DNA of 64,000 nt from Pseudomonas sp. DG56-2 (GCF_004803755.1 NZ_CP032311.1:3860501-3924500), one strand, 5' to 3'. Shown: positions 1 to 9,312, numbered from the stretch's first letter. Translations and numbers: made by a program. Notes: a model not told the origin generated them from the sequence alone.

Positions 1-634
1 CGCCATCGATCATTACCAGCACGTTGCGCCCGCGCATGTTCTGGCCATAGTTGGTACGCCCTTCGGGTGCCAGGTCCAACCCTGGAACCAACTTGCCGAT
101 GGCCTCCTTGAGGCTGACGCCGCTGTTGATCTGTTCGTTGAGCTGCTGCTGATCGACGACCCAGACCGTACCGGGGATTTCACTGATCGAGGTACTGGTG
201 CGCGACGCCACACTGACTTCGATCGGCTTGAGGCTGACGCTTGCCGGCGCTGCTTGAGCCTTGCGCAGAATCACAGTGCGCGAGTCACTGAACTGCCAAC
301 TCATGCCACTGCCGGCCAGCAGGTTTTGCAATGCCTGGGCGACGCTGTAGCGACCATTGAGCGCCGGGCTGCGCAGGTCGGCAACGTCAGCGGTGGTGTA
401 CAACAGGTGCAGACCGGCCTGGTCAGCGAACGCGGTAAGGGCCTGATCAAGCGCTTGGGCAGGTACGGCCAGGTTCACTTCGCGATCCAGTTGGGCACTG
501 GCGGGGGCAGCGTTCACGGCATCGGCCGCCTGAACCAAAACAGGACCGAGCAACGCGGCAAGTGCGGTAGAAGCGAGCAAAGCGTGTTTAAGACTAGCGG
601 TGGAGCGGGCGATTGGCTTGAGCGAACCCTTCAC
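1..634 (-). CDS. TonB-dependent siderophore receptor with signalling (STN) domain, N-terminal part
   Basis: The first 211 codons of an outer-membrane ferric-siderophore receptor of the FecA/FpvA type; the rest lies beyond the window. The visible protein has a signal peptide of about 36 residues ending near VLVQAAD, an STN (secretin/TonB short N-terminal) domain at about residues 45-105 that would contact the FecR-type regulator encoded just upstream, and the start of the plug domain (EIPGTVWVVD, then RTNYGQNMRGRNVLVMIDG). The chosen start is GTG at 634, preceded by GGAAG at good spacing; no in-frame ATG lies close upstream. Gene order sigma factor, FecR, receptor is the standard cell-surface signalling arrangement. 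The transported siderophore cannot be told from this part. Confidence 0.9.
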   Translation of the reverse strand, partial: MKGSLKPIARSTASLKHALLASTALAALLGPVLVQAADAVNAAPASAQLDREVNLAVPAQALDQALTAFADQAGLHLLYTTADVADLRSPALNGRYSVAQALQNLLAGSGMSWQFSDSRTVILRKAQAAPASVSLKPIEVSVASRTSTSISEIPGTVWVVDQQQLNEQINSGVSLKEAIGKLVPGLDLAPEGRTNYGQNMRGRNVLVMIDG

Positions 635-783
635 TGTTTTCTTCCAGGCAAAAGTAGTAAATGAGAATGAAATGCTGATCAGTCTCACTACGACGATTGG
701 GCGAAGAAGAACTTGCAGTGCGAAATTGAATATTTTTTAAAGCCACACGCGACCATCACACCATTGGCCAAGACCGGCGAAGA

Positions 784-1662
784 TCAATAGACCACTGCCA
801 ACCAGGGCAAATAAGTGACTTTCAGCCCATAGCGCTGTTCGAGTGTTCGCAACAGGGCGTGTGGATCATCGAGGTCGAACACTCCACTGACCTGCAGGGC
901 TGCAAGTTGCTGATCGGACAACATAATGCGCCCCTGCTGATAACGCTCAAGCTCCGTCAGTACTTCACGCAACGGCTTGCCGTTGAAGATCAGTTTGCCG
1001 CGCTGCCAAGCAGTCAAAGTTCCGGCATCCGGCGTAACCTGTAGGGTTTGCGACCCCACCTGCGCCTCGCCCTGGGCGATCACCACACGGGTGTGGTCGC
1101 CGTCACGACGCACACTGAACACTGCCTCGCTTCCCTGCACCGCTTCGCCTCCGGCCTCGACGATAAACGGACGCGGGTCATTGGCAGGTTCGAACAGGGC
1201 CTCGCCCGCCGCAAGCATCACGCGCCGGCGGTCGTTACTGAAGTCCACCGACAGCGCACTGCCACTGTTGAGCAACACTCGCGAGCCATCCGCCAACGTG
1301 ATGTGCTGCTGTTGGCCGACGCGGGTGTGATAATCGGCCAGCAACGCCGGGGCCTGTTGCCAGCTGCCGTAACCTGCCACGGCCAACACCAGCGACGCCG
1401 CCAACGCCACGCCCCAACGCCGACGCGGTGCTGGATCGGCTGTCAACGCCGTGGCCGCATGGGTCTGGCCCAAGTCGCCCCATAAGGCTTCGGCCTCTCG
1501 CGCCGCTTCGGCGTGCGCCGCGCTGAGCTGACACCAACGCCGATACCGCGCAAGATCGGCCTCACTGGCATTACCCGAGTGCAGCAAGACCTGCCAGTCG
1601 AGGGCATCGTCGGATAAATCACTGATGGGTTGCGATGGAGGCATGGCAAGAACATCAATCAT
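784..1662 (-). CDS. FecR-family anti-sigma / sigma regulator
   Basis: A 292-residue inner-membrane regulator that relays receptor occupancy to the ECF sigma factor encoded upstream. The N-terminal cytoplasmic region (DUF4880-like, with DDALDWQVLLHSG and WCQLSAAHAEAAREAE) precedes one membrane segment at about residues 78-97 (RRWGVALAASLVLAVAGYG) and a periplasmic FecR domain (HITLADGSRVLLNSGSAL, RRVMLAAGEALFEPANDP). The C-terminal part resembles an STN-like fold (GVFDLDDPHALLRTLEQRYG). The start ATG at 1662 overlaps the sigma-factor stop by 8 bases, so translation is probably coupled. Upstream in-frame codons are possible but would lie inside the sigma gene. Confidence 0.92.
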   Translation of the reverse strand: MIDVLAMPPSQPISDLSDDALDWQVLLHSGNASEADLARYRRWCQLSAAHAEAAREAEALWGDLGQTHAATALTADPAPRRRWGVALAASLVLAVAGYGSWQQAPALLADYHTRVGQQQHITLADGSRVLLNSGSALSVDFSNDRRRVMLAAGEALFEPANDPRPFIVEAGGEAVQGSEAVFSVRRDGDHTRVVIAQGEAQVGSQTLQVTPDAGTLTAWQRGKLIFNGKPLREVLTELERYQQGRIMLSDQQLAALQVSGVFDLDDPHALLRTLEQRYGLKVTYLPWLAVVY

Positions 1663-2173
1663 GGTTGTGTTTGAGCCAGTCACGGCAATGGCGCAGGGCC
1701 TGGCCGATGTATTTTGCCACCATGCTTTCGGAAACGCCCAGTTGTTGTGCAATCTGCGCCTGGGTCAATCCTTCTACACGGTTGAGCAACAGTGCCTGGC
1801 GGGCATTGGGCGAAAGCTGCAGTAACGCTTCGTCCAATTGTTCGAGGCGTTCACGGGCGAGCAAGGCGGCCTCCGGCACTGGCGCCGGGCATGGCAGTTG
1901 GCGCACCGCGTCGACGTCGTCCAGGCTGCCGGCCAAACGCTGCTCACGTCGCAACGTATCAATAGCAAGGTTGCCTGCCACACGGAAGATGAAGCGACGC
2001 GCATGCAACACCGGCAAGTCCTGTTGCTCGATCTTTACCAGCTTGAGGTAGGTTTCCTGGGCAACGTCGGCCGCACGCTGACGATCACTCATGCGCCGGG
2101 TCAGAAACTGCAGCAGGTCATCGTAATGTTCCTGGAAACTGGCAAGCAGCCCGGACACGGGAGACGTCAACAT
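1655..2173 (-). CDS. ECF sigma factor, FecI type
   Basis: A 172-residue extracytoplasmic-function sigma factor. Region 2 is visible as FQEHYDDLLQFLTRRMSD followed by AADVAQETYLKLV, and region 4 as LDEALLQLSPNARQALLLNR followed by GLTQAQIAQQLGVSESMVAKY, the usual helix-turn-helix. It should direct transcription of the receptor gene downstream when iron-siderophore is bound outside the cell. The start at 2173 (MLTSPVSG) is preferred because the residues before it do not look like sigma region 1/2 sequence; the Shine-Dalgarno is weak. A Fur-box-like sequence lies about 40 bases upstream, which fits iron repression. Confidence 0.92.
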   Translation of the reverse strand: MLTSPVSGLLASFQEHYDDLLQFLTRRMSDRQRAADVAQETYLKLVKIEQQDLPVLHARRFIFRVAGNLAIDTLRREQRLAGSLDDVDAVRQLPCPAPVPEAALLARERLEQLDEALLQLSPNARQALLLNRVEGLTQAQIAQQLGVSESMVAKYIGQALRHCRDWLKHNHD

Positions 2174-2210
2174 GGAAAGATTCGAAAGGCCTTGGGAACG
2201 ATGATCAGAC

Positions 2211-2229
2211 GTTAATGAGAAACAGTATC
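2211..2229 (-). promoter_or_regulatory. candidate Fur box upstream of the FecI-type sigma gene
   Basis: Read on the minus strand the 19 bases are GATACTGTTTCTCATTAAC. This matches the classical 19-bp Fur consensus at 14 positions, with near-perfect outer hexamers (GATA.T and CATTA.C). It lies 38 bases upstream of the sigma start. Seen in sequence; Fur binding is inferred. Confidence 0.5.
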
Positions 2230-2365
2230 GTTCATTCTGTCCGCAGCTTTCAACGTCATCGTGCACTTGTCACACTGAAGCCCCAATTGCTTGCCGATAA
2301 TACGGTGCCGCTGACCCTCGATTTCCGTCGCCTGATGCGCCTCTGCCTAGTGACGCGGCCTGCTG

Positions 2366-2620
2366 TTACTTGGCTGCTGCCATCAGCTTGTTGACTTCAC
2401 TGCGCACCATGTTGGCGAATTCGGGTGGCGACATGCCATCGAGTTCGGCACGTACCCATTCAGCCCATTTGCCCTTGCGTCGTGGCTTTTCCGCAATCAG
2501 GCGGGCGGCTTCTGCCTTGGCTTTACCGAGGTTGGTTTGCCAGAGTTCGAACAGTCGCGCTTTTTCGTCCTCGATCTGCGCCCGTTCGGCGAAGCTCTTG
2601 TTGGCCAGATTGAAACTCAT
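2366..2620 (-). CDS. conserved small hypothetical protein (84 aa)
   Basis: An 84-residue, charged, probably helical cytoplasmic protein (ARLFELWQTNLGKAKAEAARL, then KWAEWVRAELDGMSPPEFANMVRSEVNKLM). It has no signal peptide or membrane segment. Its regular codon use and an AGGA ribosome binding site about 10 bases before the ATG support a real gene. No function can be assigned. It stands alone between the iron-signalling cassette and the DUF883-type gene. Confidence 0.7.
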   Translation of the reverse strand: MSFNLANKSFAERAQIEDEKARLFELWQTNLGKAKAEAARLIAEKPRRKGKWAEWVRAELDGMSPPEFANMVRSEVNKLMAAAK

Positions 2621-2751
2621 GAGGGGTGTCCTGCCGCTGAAAAATAGGCACTATCTTACACTGTAGCCGCAGGCCCCCGCTAAAACGCTGCAACTTTCGG
2701 CGCCCGTCGGTATCCATTGCTCAACGCCCATCAATTGACGAGGAAGTGTAA

Positions 2752-3072
2752 ATGGCCAGGAAAACTCCCGTGCAAGCCAACGCCGAGCAAATCAAGGATC
2801 AGGCTTTCAGCGAACTGCAGGCCTTGATCGAAGAATCGGAAAAACTCCTGAACGACAGTGCTGCACTGGTCGGCGAAGAAGCCGAAACGTTGCGCGCGCA
2901 GATCGGGCTAAAGCTCAAGCAAGCACGCGAGTCGGTCGGTAGCGTGCGCAGCAAGGCGCAACCGGTGGTCGATGCCACTCAAGACTACATTGGCGGTCAT
3001 CCGTGGCAGACCGTCGCGATCTCGGCGGGCTTCGGCCTGGTGGTTGGCTTGCTGCTCGGACGCCGTTCCTAA
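2752..3072 (+). CDS. DUF883 family membrane-anchored protein (ElaB/YqjD/YgaM-like)
   Basis: A 106-residue protein with a long amphipathic, coiled-coil-like N-terminal helix (ALIEESEKLLNDSAALVGEEAETLRAQIGLKLKQA) and a C-terminal membrane anchor with the family signature HPWQTVAISAGFGLVVGLLLGRR. Family members in E. coli (ElaB, YqjD) are stationary-phase inner-membrane proteins reported to associate with ribosomes. A strong Shine-Dalgarno GAGGAAG precedes the ATG. It appears to be a single-gene transcription unit. Confidence 0.9.
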   Translation: MARKTPVQANAEQIKDQAFSELQALIEESEKLLNDSAALVGEEAETLRAQIGLKLKQARESVGSVRSKAQPVVDATQDYIGGHPWQTVAISAGFGLVVGLLLGRRS

Positions 3073-3132
3073 CATCCTTCGCAGGGCAAGTTAAGGCGCC
3101 GCAGCACTGGCCGACGCTTGCCCCGCGACTGA

Positions 3133-3759
3133 TCAGCGCAAGCTCAATGGCTGTACCACTGCACAAGCGATGGCCATGCCCACCAGTGCAGGCAGGTGTT
3201 CGGCCTGCATACGCTTCATGACTCGCGCTCGATACAGGTCCACCGTCTTCACACTGACCTCAAGCTGCTCGGCGATCTCGCGATTGCTGAAGCCCTGAAC
3301 CAACGGCACGAACACATCTCGCTCGCGTGGGGTAAGGCTATCGATTCGGGCCTGCACCGAGGCGATGGGGCCACTACCCGCCAGCGCCTGATTGGAAAGC
3401 TCCAACGCAGCCTGAACTGCATCCAGCAACAGTTGTTCGTTATAGGGCTTTTCGATGAAGTCACAGGCTCCAGCCTTGAATGCCCGGACCACAATCGGAA
3501 CATCGGCGTGGCCACTCAGAAAGATCACCGGCAGATCGAAGTTACGTGCGCGCAAGGCCTCCTGGACGCTCAGCCCGCCCATTCCCGGCATTCTCACATC
3601 AAGCAGAACACAGGCCGGTACATAGCCGTCGCAGGCTTCCAGGAACGCCTGGCCACTGGTAAAGGGCAACGCCTGTATCCCCAATGACTCCAGGAGCCAG
3701 ACTGTCGAGTCGAGCATGCCCTGGTCATCGTCGACCACATAGACTTTCGGTTGCTGCAT
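3133..3759 (-). CDS. FixJ/LuxR-type response regulator
   Basis: A 208-residue two-component regulator. The receiver domain occupies about residues 1-120, with the acidic pair in VYVVDDDQG, the phosphoacceptor Asp in CVLLDVRMPGMGG and the conserved Lys in DFIEKPYN. A LuxR-type helix-turn-helix follows (SLTPRERDVFVPLVQGFSNREIAEQLEVSVKTVDLYRARVMKRM). The ATG at 3759 overlaps the kinase stop by one base (TGATG), so the pair is translationally coupled. It probably controls the divergent acyl-CoA ligase operon, an inference from position only. Confidence 0.93.
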   Translation of the reverse strand: MQQPKVYVVDDDQGMLDSTVWLLESLGIQALPFTSGQAFLEACDGYVPACVLLDVRMPGMGGLSVQEALRARNFDLPVIFLSGHADVPIVVRAFKAGACDFIEKPYNEQLLLDAVQAALELSNQALAGSGPIASVQARIDSLTPRERDVFVPLVQGFSNREIAEQLEVSVKTVDLYRARVMKRMQAEHLPALVGMAIACAVVQPLSLR

Positions 3760-5567
3760 CACGCCTCCTCTGTTCCTGCGCTGGCCACAGGCACCAATTG
3801 GCAGCACAAGGTCAGGCCGCCCGCGGCCCCCGGCATCGCCTGCAGGGTGCCGCCGAAACCTTCGATAATACTGCGACTCATGCTTAATCCAAGCCCCAGG
3901 CCTTCAGGCTTGCTGGTGGTGAAGGGGGTGAAAATACCGTCCAGTCGCTGCGCCGCGACACCCGGTCCCTGATCGCTGACCAGCACCTGTACCTGTCCGC
4001 CAACCAGCGCTGCGCCAAGCACGATACGCGAGGGCTGGCCTTGATGTTGCTCGCGGTTGGCATCCAGGGCGTTGCGCAGCAGATTGAGCAAGACCTGCTC
4101 GAGCAATACCCGGTCGGCATACACCTGTGGTAACGGATCAGCCATGTCCTGGACAATGCTCACCCGGTCCCGGCTCGCCTCCCAGTCACACAGCCGAACG
4201 GCGTCTGCGGCGACATCGGCAATCGCCAGCGCCTGCAGACGCCGAGGTTCTTTACGCAGAAATGCCCGCAGACGCTTGATCACTTCAGCAGCATGGGTCG
4301 CCTGCTCGCTGATACGAGTCAGCCCTTGCGCCACTCGAGTTGCCGCCTGCGGATCACGGTCCAGGGCCTGCAGGTAACGCTGGCTGGCGCCGGCATAATT
4401 GACCACCGCTGCCAGTGGCTGATTGATTTCATGGGCAATGCCCGACGCCAATTCACCCAAGGTAATCAGCCGCGCACTATGGGCCAGTTCATCCTGATGA
4501 CGACGCTGCTGGCTTTCACGCAGCTCACGCTCGGTCATGTCACGGGCCACCAGTGAATAGTACCGCTCGCCACCGTTTCCACGATGCGCCAGCAACACCA
4601 GTGACACTGGGAACACTTGTCCCCCCTGCCACGGGATCAAGCGTGTCTCGGCATGCCACACGCCGGTTTGTTCGGCACGCTGCCAGCCTTCGCGCGCCAG
4701 TTGATGTTGCAGGCCGGGGTCCAGCAATGCTTGCAATGAAGGCAACGGATCGACGTCTTGCAGTTCCAGGGCACGCCGCGCCGAGCGGTTGAGGTAGCTG
4801 AGTCGGCCGCTGCGGTCGGTAAACAGCACTAGGTCGGTATTGGCTTCCACCACCTGCGCCAGACGCCGACGGTTCTCTTGCGCTTCGATACGTGAGGTGA
4901 TGTCCCGAGACACGCTGACAATTTCTACCACTACGCCGGTGTAGGTCTCGCGAATCGCCCGGCTGGCTATCTCGAACCACAGGTCATGGCCATCACGGTG
5001 GCGCACCCGGCAGGTCATGGTTTGATAACCATCCTGTTCCAGCGCCTGGGCAGCCAGTTGCAGCGATTGCCGACGGTCCTGGGGATGAAACAGCGACTGC
5101 ACCGCGACGCCGCGCAGTTGCTCAGGCCAGTAGCCGAGCAAACGGTAGGATGCCGGTGAGGCATCGAGGAAGCAGCCATCGGGGCTGTGCCGGGATATCA
5201 AGTCAGTCGTGTTTTCAGTAATCAAACGATACAAGCGACGTGCCTGGCTGGCCTCACGCTCCGCCACACGCTCAGCCGTGGCATCACGGCAGCGCGCCAA
5301 CACCTGGCCCGTTTCGCAATCGGGAACAAAGGTCCAGAGCAGAATCTGCCCAGCCACCAGCGCTTCCACCTCACTGATTGCTCGTGCCTGGTTCAAACAC
5401 GCAGACACCAACGCCTGATAGTTGGCCGGCAACCAGTAATCAACAGCACGTTCTGGCCACGGTCCGAGCATGGCTTGGAGTGCCGGGTTGACTGCCAGCA
5501 ATGCGGCAGAGGCATCTAGAAGCACGCTGGGTTGTGGATCGCTGGCAAGCAGAAAAGGCATAGGCAT
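3759..5567 (-). CDS. cytoplasmic PAS-domain sensor histidine kinase (FixL-like)
   Basis: A protein of about 602 residues with no membrane segment, so sensing is intracellular. Three PAS-like regions are visible: residues 1-110, 130-255 (LITENTTDLISRHSPDG) and 265-360 (VVEANTDLVLFTDRSGRL). A HisKA domain follows with the H-box GELASGIAHEINQPLAAVVN, then a HATPase domain with N-box NLLRNALDAN, G1 DQGPGV and G2 GLGLGLSMS. ATG at 5567 and 5561 are both possible starts; no clear Shine-Dalgarno separates them. It is translated together with the regulator downstream and diverges from the acyl-CoA ligase gene. The ligand is unknown. Confidence 0.92.
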   Translation of the reverse strand: MPMPFLLASDPQPSVLLDASAALLAVNPALQAMLGPWPERAVDYWLPANYQALVSACLNQARAISEVEALVAGQILLWTFVPDCETGQVLARCRDATAERVAEREASQARRLYRLITENTTDLISRHSPDGCFLDASPASYRLLGYWPEQLRGVAVQSLFHPQDRRQSLQLAAQALEQDGYQTMTCRVRHRDGHDLWFEIASRAIRETYTGVVVEIVSVSRDITSRIEAQENRRRLAQVVEANTDLVLFTDRSGRLSYLNRSARRALELQDVDPLPSLQALLDPGLQHQLAREGWQRAEQTGVWHAETRLIPWQGGQVFPVSLVLLAHRGNGGERYYSLVARDMTERELRESQQRRHQDELAHSARLITLGELASGIAHEINQPLAAVVNYAGASQRYLQALDRDPQAATRVAQGLTRISEQATHAAEVIKRLRAFLRKEPRRLQALAIADVAADAVRLCDWEASRDRVSIVQDMADPLPQVYADRVLLEQVLLNLLRNALDANREQHQGQPSRIVLGAALVGGQVQVLVSDQGPGVAAQRLDGIFTPFTTSKPEGLGLGLSMSRSIIEGFGGTLQAMPGAAGGLTLCCQLVPVASAGTEEA

Positions 5568-5573
5568 GCTCAA

Positions 5574-5761
5574 AGGATAGCCACTGGGATTCGATATAGT
5601 ACTTCTACCATATTGCTATAGTCTATCTTCCAAGTACCATAGAACTCCGCGTAATAATACGACGCCGAAGGGATACCCTTCACGACACCTGATCAGAGCT
5701 AACAATCAGCCACCGGGGGTTGCAGTACGCCAAATGGGCGCCCCCTGCACAGGAACAATTC
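5574..5761. promoter_or_regulatory. divergent intergenic region between sensor kinase and acyl-CoA ligase
   Basis: An AT-rich stretch of 188 bases in an otherwise GC-rich segment. It contains separated inverted arms AGTACTT (near 5598) and AAGTAC (near 5631), a plausible regulator binding site. No small gene was seen. The placement suggests divergent promoters serving both operons; that is inference. Confidence 0.4.
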
Positions 5762-7384
5762 ATGTCAATTTTCTCCCAGGGCCTGGCGCCCGCCCCTGTC
5801 AATCATCAAGCCCTCACCCCCTTGAGTTTTATCGAGCGTACGGCAGCGGTCTACGGCCAGTACCCTGCGGTGATACATGGCGCCATCCGACGCAACTGGC
5901 AACAGACCTACGCACGTTCCCGCCGCCTGGCAAGCGCTCTGGCCGGGCGCGGGATCGGTCAAGGCGACACTGTGGCAGTGATGCTGCCCAACATTCCGGC
6001 GATGCTCGAAGCGCACTTCGGTGTGCCGATGATCGGCGCAGTGCTCAATGCCCTCAACGTGCGCCTGGACGCCGAAGCCATTGCTTTCATGCTTGAGCAT
6101 GGCGAGGCGAAGGTTCTGATCACCGACCGCGAGTTCCACAAGGTGATCGCCGGCGCCCTGGCGCTGATGGAACATCCGCCACTAGTGGTTGATGTGGATG
6201 ATCCAGAATACGGTGAAGGCCAGGCAGTCAGTGATCTGGACTACGAAGCGTTTCTCGCCGAGGGCGATCCGGCGTTTGTCTGGCAATGGCCCGAGGACGA
6301 ATGGCAGGCGATTTCGTTGAACTATACCTCGGGAACGACGGGCAATCCCAAGGGTGTGGTCTATCACCATCGTGGCGCCTACCTCAATTCCCTGGGCAAT
6401 CAGATGACCTGGGCCATGGGCAACCATCCGGTTTATCTATGGACTCTGCCGATGTTCCATTGCAACGGCTGGTGCTATCCCTGGACCGTTACCGCCCTGG
6501 CCGGTACCCACGTTTTTTTGCGTCGCGTCGACCCGCAAAAAATCCTCACCCTGATTCGCGAGCATCAGGTCACTCACCTGTGCGGCGCGCCCATCGTACT
6601 CAATGCCCTGATCAACATGCCCGAGTCTGCCAAGGCGGCGATCGATCACCCGGTCAATGCCATGGTCGCCGGTGCGGCTCCGCCAGCCAAGGTTATTGGT
6701 GCAGTGGAAGAGATGGGCATCAAGGTGACACACGTTTACGGCCTCACCGAAGTCTATGGCCCCGTCACCGTTTGTGCCTGGCACGCCGAATGGGATGAGC
6801 ATCCGCTGGCGGAACGCGCACGGATCAAATCGCGCCAGGGTGTACGCTACCCGACCCTTGAAGGCCTGATGGTCGCGGACCCGCAAACACTGGAACCGGT
6901 GCAGCGCGACGGCAACACCCTGGGTGAAATCTTCATGCGCGGCAACACCGTAATGAAAGGCTACCTGAAAAATCCTGAGGCTACCGCTGAGGCCTTTCGC
7001 GGCGGCTGGTTCCATACCGGCGACCTGGCAGTCTGGCATGCCGATGGCTATGTCGAGATCAAGGACCGGCTCAAAGACATCATCATCTCTGGCGGCGAAA
7101 ACATCTCCACCATTGAAGTCGAAGACACCCTGTACAAACACCCGGCAATCCTCGAAGCCGCCGTGGTCGCCCGTCCGGACGAAAAGTGGGGTGAAACCCC
7201 CTGCGCCTTCGTCACCCTGAAGGTTGGTTTCGAACAAACCCGTGAAGCGGAGATCGTCAGTTTCTGCCGTGAGCACCTGGCCGGATTCAAATTGCCCAAG
7301 ACAGTGGTCTTCAGTGAGCTGCCGAAAACCTCTACCGGCAAGATCCAGAAATACCTGTTGCGCGATTGGGCCAAAGCGCTCTGA
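5762..7384 (+). CDS. acyl-CoA synthetase (AMP-binding), AlkK-like
   Basis: A 540-residue adenylate-forming enzyme that activates a carboxylic acid to its CoA thioester through an acyl-AMP. The P-loop motif YTSGTTGNPKGV is at about residue 187, the aromatic-loop region GLTEVYGP at about 327, the A8 motif DRLKDIIISGGENIS at about 436 and the catalytic Lys in TSTGKIQKYLLRDW near the C-terminus. The length fits medium-chain fatty acyl-CoA ligases. The ATG at 5762 follows AGGA; a longer form from TTG at 5720 is less likely. It forms a probable operon with the acyl-CoA dehydrogenase 23 bases downstream. Confidence 0.92.
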   Translation: MSIFSQGLAPAPVNHQALTPLSFIERTAAVYGQYPAVIHGAIRRNWQQTYARSRRLASALAGRGIGQGDTVAVMLPNIPAMLEAHFGVPMIGAVLNALNVRLDAEAIAFMLEHGEAKVLITDREFHKVIAGALALMEHPPLVVDVDDPEYGEGQAVSDLDYEAFLAEGDPAFVWQWPEDEWQAISLNYTSGTTGNPKGVVYHHRGAYLNSLGNQMTWAMGNHPVYLWTLPMFHCNGWCYPWTVTALAGTHVFLRRVDPQKILTLIREHQVTHLCGAPIVLNALINMPESAKAAIDHPVNAMVAGAAPPAKVIGAVEEMGIKVTHVYGLTEVYGPVTVCAWHAEWDEHPLAERARIKSRQGVRYPTLEGLMVADPQTLEPVQRDGNTLGEIFMRGNTVMKGYLKNPEATAEAFRGGWFHTGDLAVWHADGYVEIKDRLKDIIISGGENISTIEVEDTLYKHPAILEAAVVARPDEKWGETPCAFVTLKVGFEQTREAEIVSFCREHLAGFKLPKTVVFSELPKTSTGKIQKYLLRDWAKAL

Positions 7385-7407
7385 CCTCTTTGACAGCGAG
7401 AACCCGC

Positions 7408-9177
7408 ATGCCTGAATTCAACGCCCCCTTGCGCGACATGCGCTTTGTCCTTCACGAAGTGTTCCAGGGCCCGGCCCTGTGGGCGCGCCTGCCGGCCCTG
7501 GCCGAGCGCGTGGATGCCGATACTGCCGATGCAATTCTTGAAGAAGCGGCAAAAATCACCGCACAACTGATTGCCCCACTCAACCGAAGCGGCGATGAAC
7601 AAGGCGTCGCCTTCGACGCAGGCCAGGTGAGTACGCCAGACGGATTTGCCCAAGCCTGGCAAACCTACCGCGAAGGCGGTTGGGTCGGCCTTGCCGGCAA
7701 CCCCGAGTATGGCGGTCTGGGCATGCCGAAGATGCTCGCGGTGCAGTTCGAGGAAATGCTCTACGCCGCCAACTGCAGTTTCAGCCTGTACTCGGCGCTC
7801 AGTGCCGGTAGCTGCCTGGCGTTGGACGCCCACGCCAGTGAAGCACTCAAGGCCACTTATCTGCCCCCCCTCTACAGCGGCCAATGGGCAGGCACCATGT
7901 GCCTGACCGAACCGCATGCCGGCACGGACCTGGGAATCATCCGCACCAAGGCCGAACCTGAAGCCGATGGCAGCTATCGAATCAGCGGCACCAAGATTTT
8001 CATTACCGGCGGCGAACAGGACCTGACCGAGAACATCATCCACCTGGTGCTGGCTAAACTGCCGGACGCACCGGCCGGCCCCAAGGGTATTTCGCTATTT
8101 CTGGTTCCCAAGTTCCTGGTCAACACCGACGGTAGCCTGGGGCCCCGCAATCCGGTGCATTGCGGCTCCCTTGAACACAAAATGGGCATCAAGGCCTCAG
8201 CCACCTGCGTGATGAACTTCGACGCAGCTACCGGCTATTTGATTGGGGAAGCGAACCGTGGCCTGGCGGCCATGTTCACCATGATGAACTACGAGCGACT
8301 GTCTATCGGTATTCAAGGTATCGGTTGTGCACAAGCGTCTTATCAGAACGCCGCACGTTACGCTCAGGACCGCCTGCAAAGCCGCGCCGCTACCGGAGCG
8401 CAGTTACGCGACAAGGTTGCCGACCCCATTATCGTTCACCCCGATGTTCGACGCATGCTCCTGACCATACGCGCCCTGACCGAGGGTGGGCGGGCCTTTG
8501 CGACGTATGTCGGTCAGCAGTTGGATATTGCCAAGTACGCCGAAGATGCCGATGAGCGCGCGCGTGCTCAGCGTCAGGTAGCCTTGTTGACACCTGTGGC
8601 GAAGGCCTTCTTCACCGATAATGGCCTGGAAAGTTGCGTGCTTGGCCAGCAGGTGTTCGGCGGCCACGGCTACATTCGCGAATGGGGCCAGGAGCAATTG
8701 GTGCGCGATGTACGTATCGCCCAGATCTACGAAGGTACCAATGGGATTCAGGCGCTGGACCTACTCGGCCGCAAGGTTGTTGCAGATGGCGGTAAAGCGC
8801 TGGCCGAGTTCACCGATGAAATTCGCCGTTTCTGTGCAACCCAAACGGTCTATCGCGAACCACTGCTCAAGGCAGCAAGTGAGCTGGAAAGCCTTAGTCA
8901 ATGGTTGTGCGAGCAGGCTCACAGTGATGCCAACGCAGTGGGCTCAGCCTCGGTCGAGTACCTTCAGGTGTTCGGTTACGTAGCCTATGCCTACATGTGG
9001 GCGCGCATGGATGCTGTCGCGCAAGAGAGCCTGCCCCAGGACCCACGCTTCTATACGGCCAAACGTGCCACCAGCGCCTTCTACTTCGCCCGGCTGCTGC
9101 CACGTACACTGTCGCTCCACGCCAGCATTCGCGCGGGTAGCCACTCGCTGTTCAGCCTCGCAGCCGAACAGTTCTGA
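7408..9177 (+). CDS. acyl-CoA dehydrogenase (long form with C-terminal extension)
   Basis: A 589-residue FAD-dependent dehydrogenase introducing an alpha-beta double bond into an acyl-CoA. Family features include CLTEPHAGTDLGIIRTKA, the substrate/flavin region KIFITGGEQDLTENI, GFGGHG-type FGGHGYIREWGQEQ and the catalytic Glu in IYEGTNGIQALDLLGRK. The length (about 590 residues) and C-terminal extension match the subgroup that includes DmdC-like enzymes. The start at 7408 (MPEFNAPL) is preferred over an upstream codon inside the ligase gene. With the ligase it forms a fatty-acid or related acid entry step into beta-oxidation. Exact substrate unknown. Confidence 0.92.
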   Translation: MPEFNAPLRDMRFVLHEVFQGPALWARLPALAERVDADTADAILEEAAKITAQLIAPLNRSGDEQGVAFDAGQVSTPDGFAQAWQTYREGGWVGLAGNPEYGGLGMPKMLAVQFEEMLYAANCSFSLYSALSAGSCLALDAHASEALKATYLPPLYSGQWAGTMCLTEPHAGTDLGIIRTKAEPEADGSYRISGTKIFITGGEQDLTENIIHLVLAKLPDAPAGPKGISLFLVPKFLVNTDGSLGPRNPVHCGSLEHKMGIKASATCVMNFDAATGYLIGEANRGLAAMFTMMNYERLSIGIQGIGCAQASYQNAARYAQDRLQSRAATGAQLRDKVADPIIVHPDVRRMLLTIRALTEGGRAFATYVGQQLDIAKYAEDADERARAQRQVALLTPVAKAFFTDNGLESCVLGQQVFGGHGYIREWGQEQLVRDVRIAQIYEGTNGIQALDLLGRKVVADGGKALAEFTDEIRRFCATQTVYREPLLKAASELESLSQWLCEQAHSDANAVGSASVEYLQVFGYVAYAYMWARMDAVAQESLPQDPRFYTAKRATSAFYFARLLPRTLSLHASIRAGSHSLFSLAAEQF

Positions 9178-9292
9178 AGCTGAACAGCTACCGTTGGTCG
9201 TCCAGGATCTCTCGTCAAACCCGGCCTTCAAGTCGGGTATGACTGAGAACTCAGTTCTTTTACGAGCAACGGCGGATGAAAATCCTACAACT

Positions 9293-9312
9293 GATAGTCA
9301 TTCGCCATTATC
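9293..9312 (+). promoter_or_regulatory. weak Fur-box-like element before an orphan FecR gene
   Basis: GATAGT and CATTATC, both close to Fur half-sites, are separated by seven bases rather than the canonical six. It lies about 55 bases upstream of the FecR-family gene. Suggestive only. Confidence 0.25.

Noticed and set aside
7048..8043. 331-codon minus-strand frame opposite the ligase and dehydrogenase genes
   Set aside because: Antisense to two well-supported enzymes with conserved motifs.
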